Positions 6,119-7,204 of a stretch of 7,204 nucleotides of DNA are shown in pieces. The stretch spans positions 1 to 7,204 of the forward strand of contig CAZHPF010000045.1 of assembly GCA_964534095.1 (NCBI GenBank), in the 5' to 3' direction. The position numbers and the translations under genes are program-made. Each line of letters starts with the position of its first letter. Positions within the stretch are counted from its first letter, which is position 1. The DNA is from CALMSM01 sp964534095. Its GTDB lineage: Bacteria; Patescibacteriota; Saccharimonadia; Saccharimonadales; CALMSM01. Below the pieces are notes generated by a model. It was given only the letters and a program-made list of their open reading frames with translations. It was not told where the DNA came from and did not search any database.

Positions 6119-7080
6119 CTGAACGTGCCCACAGTCCAATTGATCTTGCCGTTCACGGTCCAGGTAGGATCGGAGGTCTGCTAATGCGCCAGGCTATAGA
6201 GGATCCCGCGATCTCCCTGGTTGCCGTAGGAAAACGAAACCCTAATGCCCACGATATTGCCCAAAGGTTAAAAGTTGATTCAGCTCATGGAAGATTCCAG
6301 GGGCATACAGCTCGGAGTGTCGATGGCGAACTGTGGGTGGATGATGAGCTGCTCCCCATGATAGACACAGTAGCCCTACCAGACGGTGGCTCTCACTTAT
6401 GGGAGGGGTTATCTGATAGCCTTGTGATCGCTGATTGCACAGGAGCCTATACTACTACCGGCAAAGCACGGCTTCATTTGGAGGCCGGCGCTAACGCGGT
6501 TGTACTCTCTTCGCCCCCATCTGAAGAAGAGCCTGATATGCCAACGCTTGTTCGTGGTGTTAACGATTTCGAGATTTTAGATAGGGTAGCGACGGAACGA
6601 ATCGTTGCAGTATCTTCTTGTACCACAAACTGCACCGCTCCTGTTATAAGAGTTATGACTGATGCCTTTGGGGTGGAGTCTGTTTATTCCGTGGTGGCAC
6701 ACGCACGCACTATGTCGCAGCCGCATCAAGATAGCAGTGGTCTCTCAGAGACTGATAGGAGGAGTTTTGAGAGTTTTGTTATGGCTAACACCGGTTCTGC
6801 GCGTGAAATCGCGCGGCTTTTTCCTGATCTCGATTTTGATACAGACTGCATACGCGGTCCCGTAGAAGTAGGAAGCGTGGCTCGAGTAAGCTTTGAAATA
6901 AGAGGCGCGGTCTCACAGGGAGATGTGCTTGAAGTGCTCGAAGATGCACAAGGAGAAGATATGAAAGGTGTTATAGCTCTATCCGAAGATGAGGACGACA
7001 TGTTTTCCCGCGGGATAATCGGGACAAACGTCTCGGCGACAATCGATGCAAAAACCATGAAGATCAAACAGAACATCTGA
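6115..7080 (+). CDS. Divergent glyceraldehyde-3-phosphate dehydrogenase homologue, C-terminally truncated
   Basis: A 321-residue homologue of phosphorylating GAPDH, which makes 1,3-bisphosphoglycerate. The nucleotide loop is GPGRIG (15-20). LKVDSAHGRF (52-61), DCTGAYTTTGKA (107-118) and SSCTTNC (167-173, catalytic Cys169) follow. The catalytic His is His196 in VVAHART, and the phosphate-site TG is at 226-227 with Arg247 beyond. At the second strand, where NAD enzymes show Asn-Asp, it has GKR (39-41), which suggests NADP preference. The C-terminus ends just where the family continues with a VKxxxWYDNE-type segment, so about 25 residues including the nicotinamide-binding Asn are absent. It may therefore be inactive, a specialised paralogue, or cut at a breakpoint. 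The start is TTG, overlapping the upstream stop (TTGA), implying translational coupling; the next Met would lose the nucleotide loop. It uses AGA/AGG for 8 of 22 arginines, unlike its neighbour. Confidence 0.85.
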   Translation: MTERAHSPIDLAVHGPGRIGGLLMRQAIEDPAISLVAVGKRNPNAHDIAQRLKVDSAHGRFQGHTARSVDGELWVDDELLPMIDTVALPDGGSHLWEGLSDSLVIADCTGAYTTTGKARLHLEAGANAVVLSSPPSEEEPDMPTLVRGVNDFEILDRVATERIVAVSSCTTNCTAPVIRVMTDAFGVESVYSVVAHARTMSQPHQDSSGLSETDRRSFESFVMANTGSAREIARLFPDLDFDTDCIRGPVEVGSVARVSFEIRGAVSQGDVLEVLEDAQGEDMKGVIALSEDEDDMFSRGIIGTNVSATIDAKTMKIKQNI

Positions 7081-7204
7081 ATGAGTCTTTGCATGTTTTC
7101 GGAATAAAGAATCAGGCCTTGGTCCATTTCATCCGGAGTAGGCAGGCTTACCAAATACTCTTTCTTAGGTTTATTTTCACTATCAACAATATAAAGACTT
7201 CTGA
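7081..7204 (-). pseudogene. Possible 3' part of an unrecognised minus-strand gene, partial at the right edge
   Basis: On the minus strand, a frame enters open from the window edge and reads as ordinary protein: a beta-like start (SLYIVDSENK), then charged and helical sequence (TPDEMDQGLILYSENMQRL). It reaches base 7081 without a stop. Beyond that the same frame runs on to 6726 only as low-complexity Ser/Thr-rich antisense of the dehydrogenase. I therefore think the true coding part ends at or near 7081, without its own stop. I do not recognise the family. This 124-base tail looks poorer in G+C than the rest of the window. Plus-strand frames here give nothing convincing, and I see no terminator hairpin. 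Confidence 0.35.

Noticed and set aside
6662..6865. 67-codon plus-strand frame inside the GAPDH gene
   Set aside because: It is an out-of-frame shadow of a gene with clear catalytic residues.
430..7080. Recoded UGA (as in Gracilibacteria/Absconditabacteria)
   Set aside because: No gene here has an in-frame UGA. UGA and UAA end the genes at family-typical lengths, except for the truncated dehydrogenase, where reading through gives no family sequence.
1..7204. CRISPR array, insertion sequence with terminal repeats, or rRNA
   Set aside because: No regularly spaced repeats, transposase motifs or rRNA signature sequences are visible. The only duplicated segment found is the tRNA-Gln 5' half.

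Overview
The window is about 50% GC and is densely coded, with short gaps, standard stop codons and no in-frame UGA. The gene mix is a stand-alone GIY-YIG endonuclease beside a tRNA, an S11 D,D-carboxypeptidase with a very basic N-terminus, paired GT4 glycosyltransferases and an AI-2E family permease. This suggests a small-genome bacterium of the Candidate Phyla Radiation, most likely Saccharibacteria (TM7). That placement is inferred from gene style; there is no marker gene in the window to prove it.

Left edge (1-429), minus strand: a promoter near 357-385 faces left. It is followed by a degenerate copy of the 5' half of a tRNA-Gln gene (about 301-344), then a small GIY-YIG nuclease gene (52-300). 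Only 9 bases further on lies the 5' half of a proper tRNA-Gln(UUG) gene (1-42), cut by the window edge. The order promoter / old tRNA half / nuclease / new tRNA half looks like insertion of a small mobile gene into a tRNA locus with rebuilding of the tRNA.

Centre (430-6118), plus strand: a divergent promoter precedes an S11 (DacA-like) peptidoglycan D,D-carboxypeptidase. Next comes an alpha/beta hydrolase with its own promoter, then a promoter directly abutting a PimA-like GT4 glycosyltransferase. A second GT4 glycosyltransferase (5-base gap) and an AI-2E family membrane protein (11-base gap) follow. This reads as a cell-envelope cluster: wall trimming, probable glycolipid or polysaccharide assembly, and a polytopic membrane protein. 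Three of these genes have -10 elements so close to the start codon that leaderless transcripts are likely.

Right edge (6115-7204): a divergent glyceraldehyde-3-phosphate dehydrogenase homologue starts at a TTG overlapping the preceding stop. It keeps the catalytic Cys and His but has Gly-Lys-Arg where NAD-dependent enzymes carry Asp. It stops just before the conserved C-terminal WYDNE-type segment. Immediately beyond its stop, a minus-strand reading frame enters from the right edge, reads like a real protein, and then runs into the antisense of the dehydrogenase. Both observations point to a breakpoint close to base 7080, either a genomic rearrangement or an assembly join.
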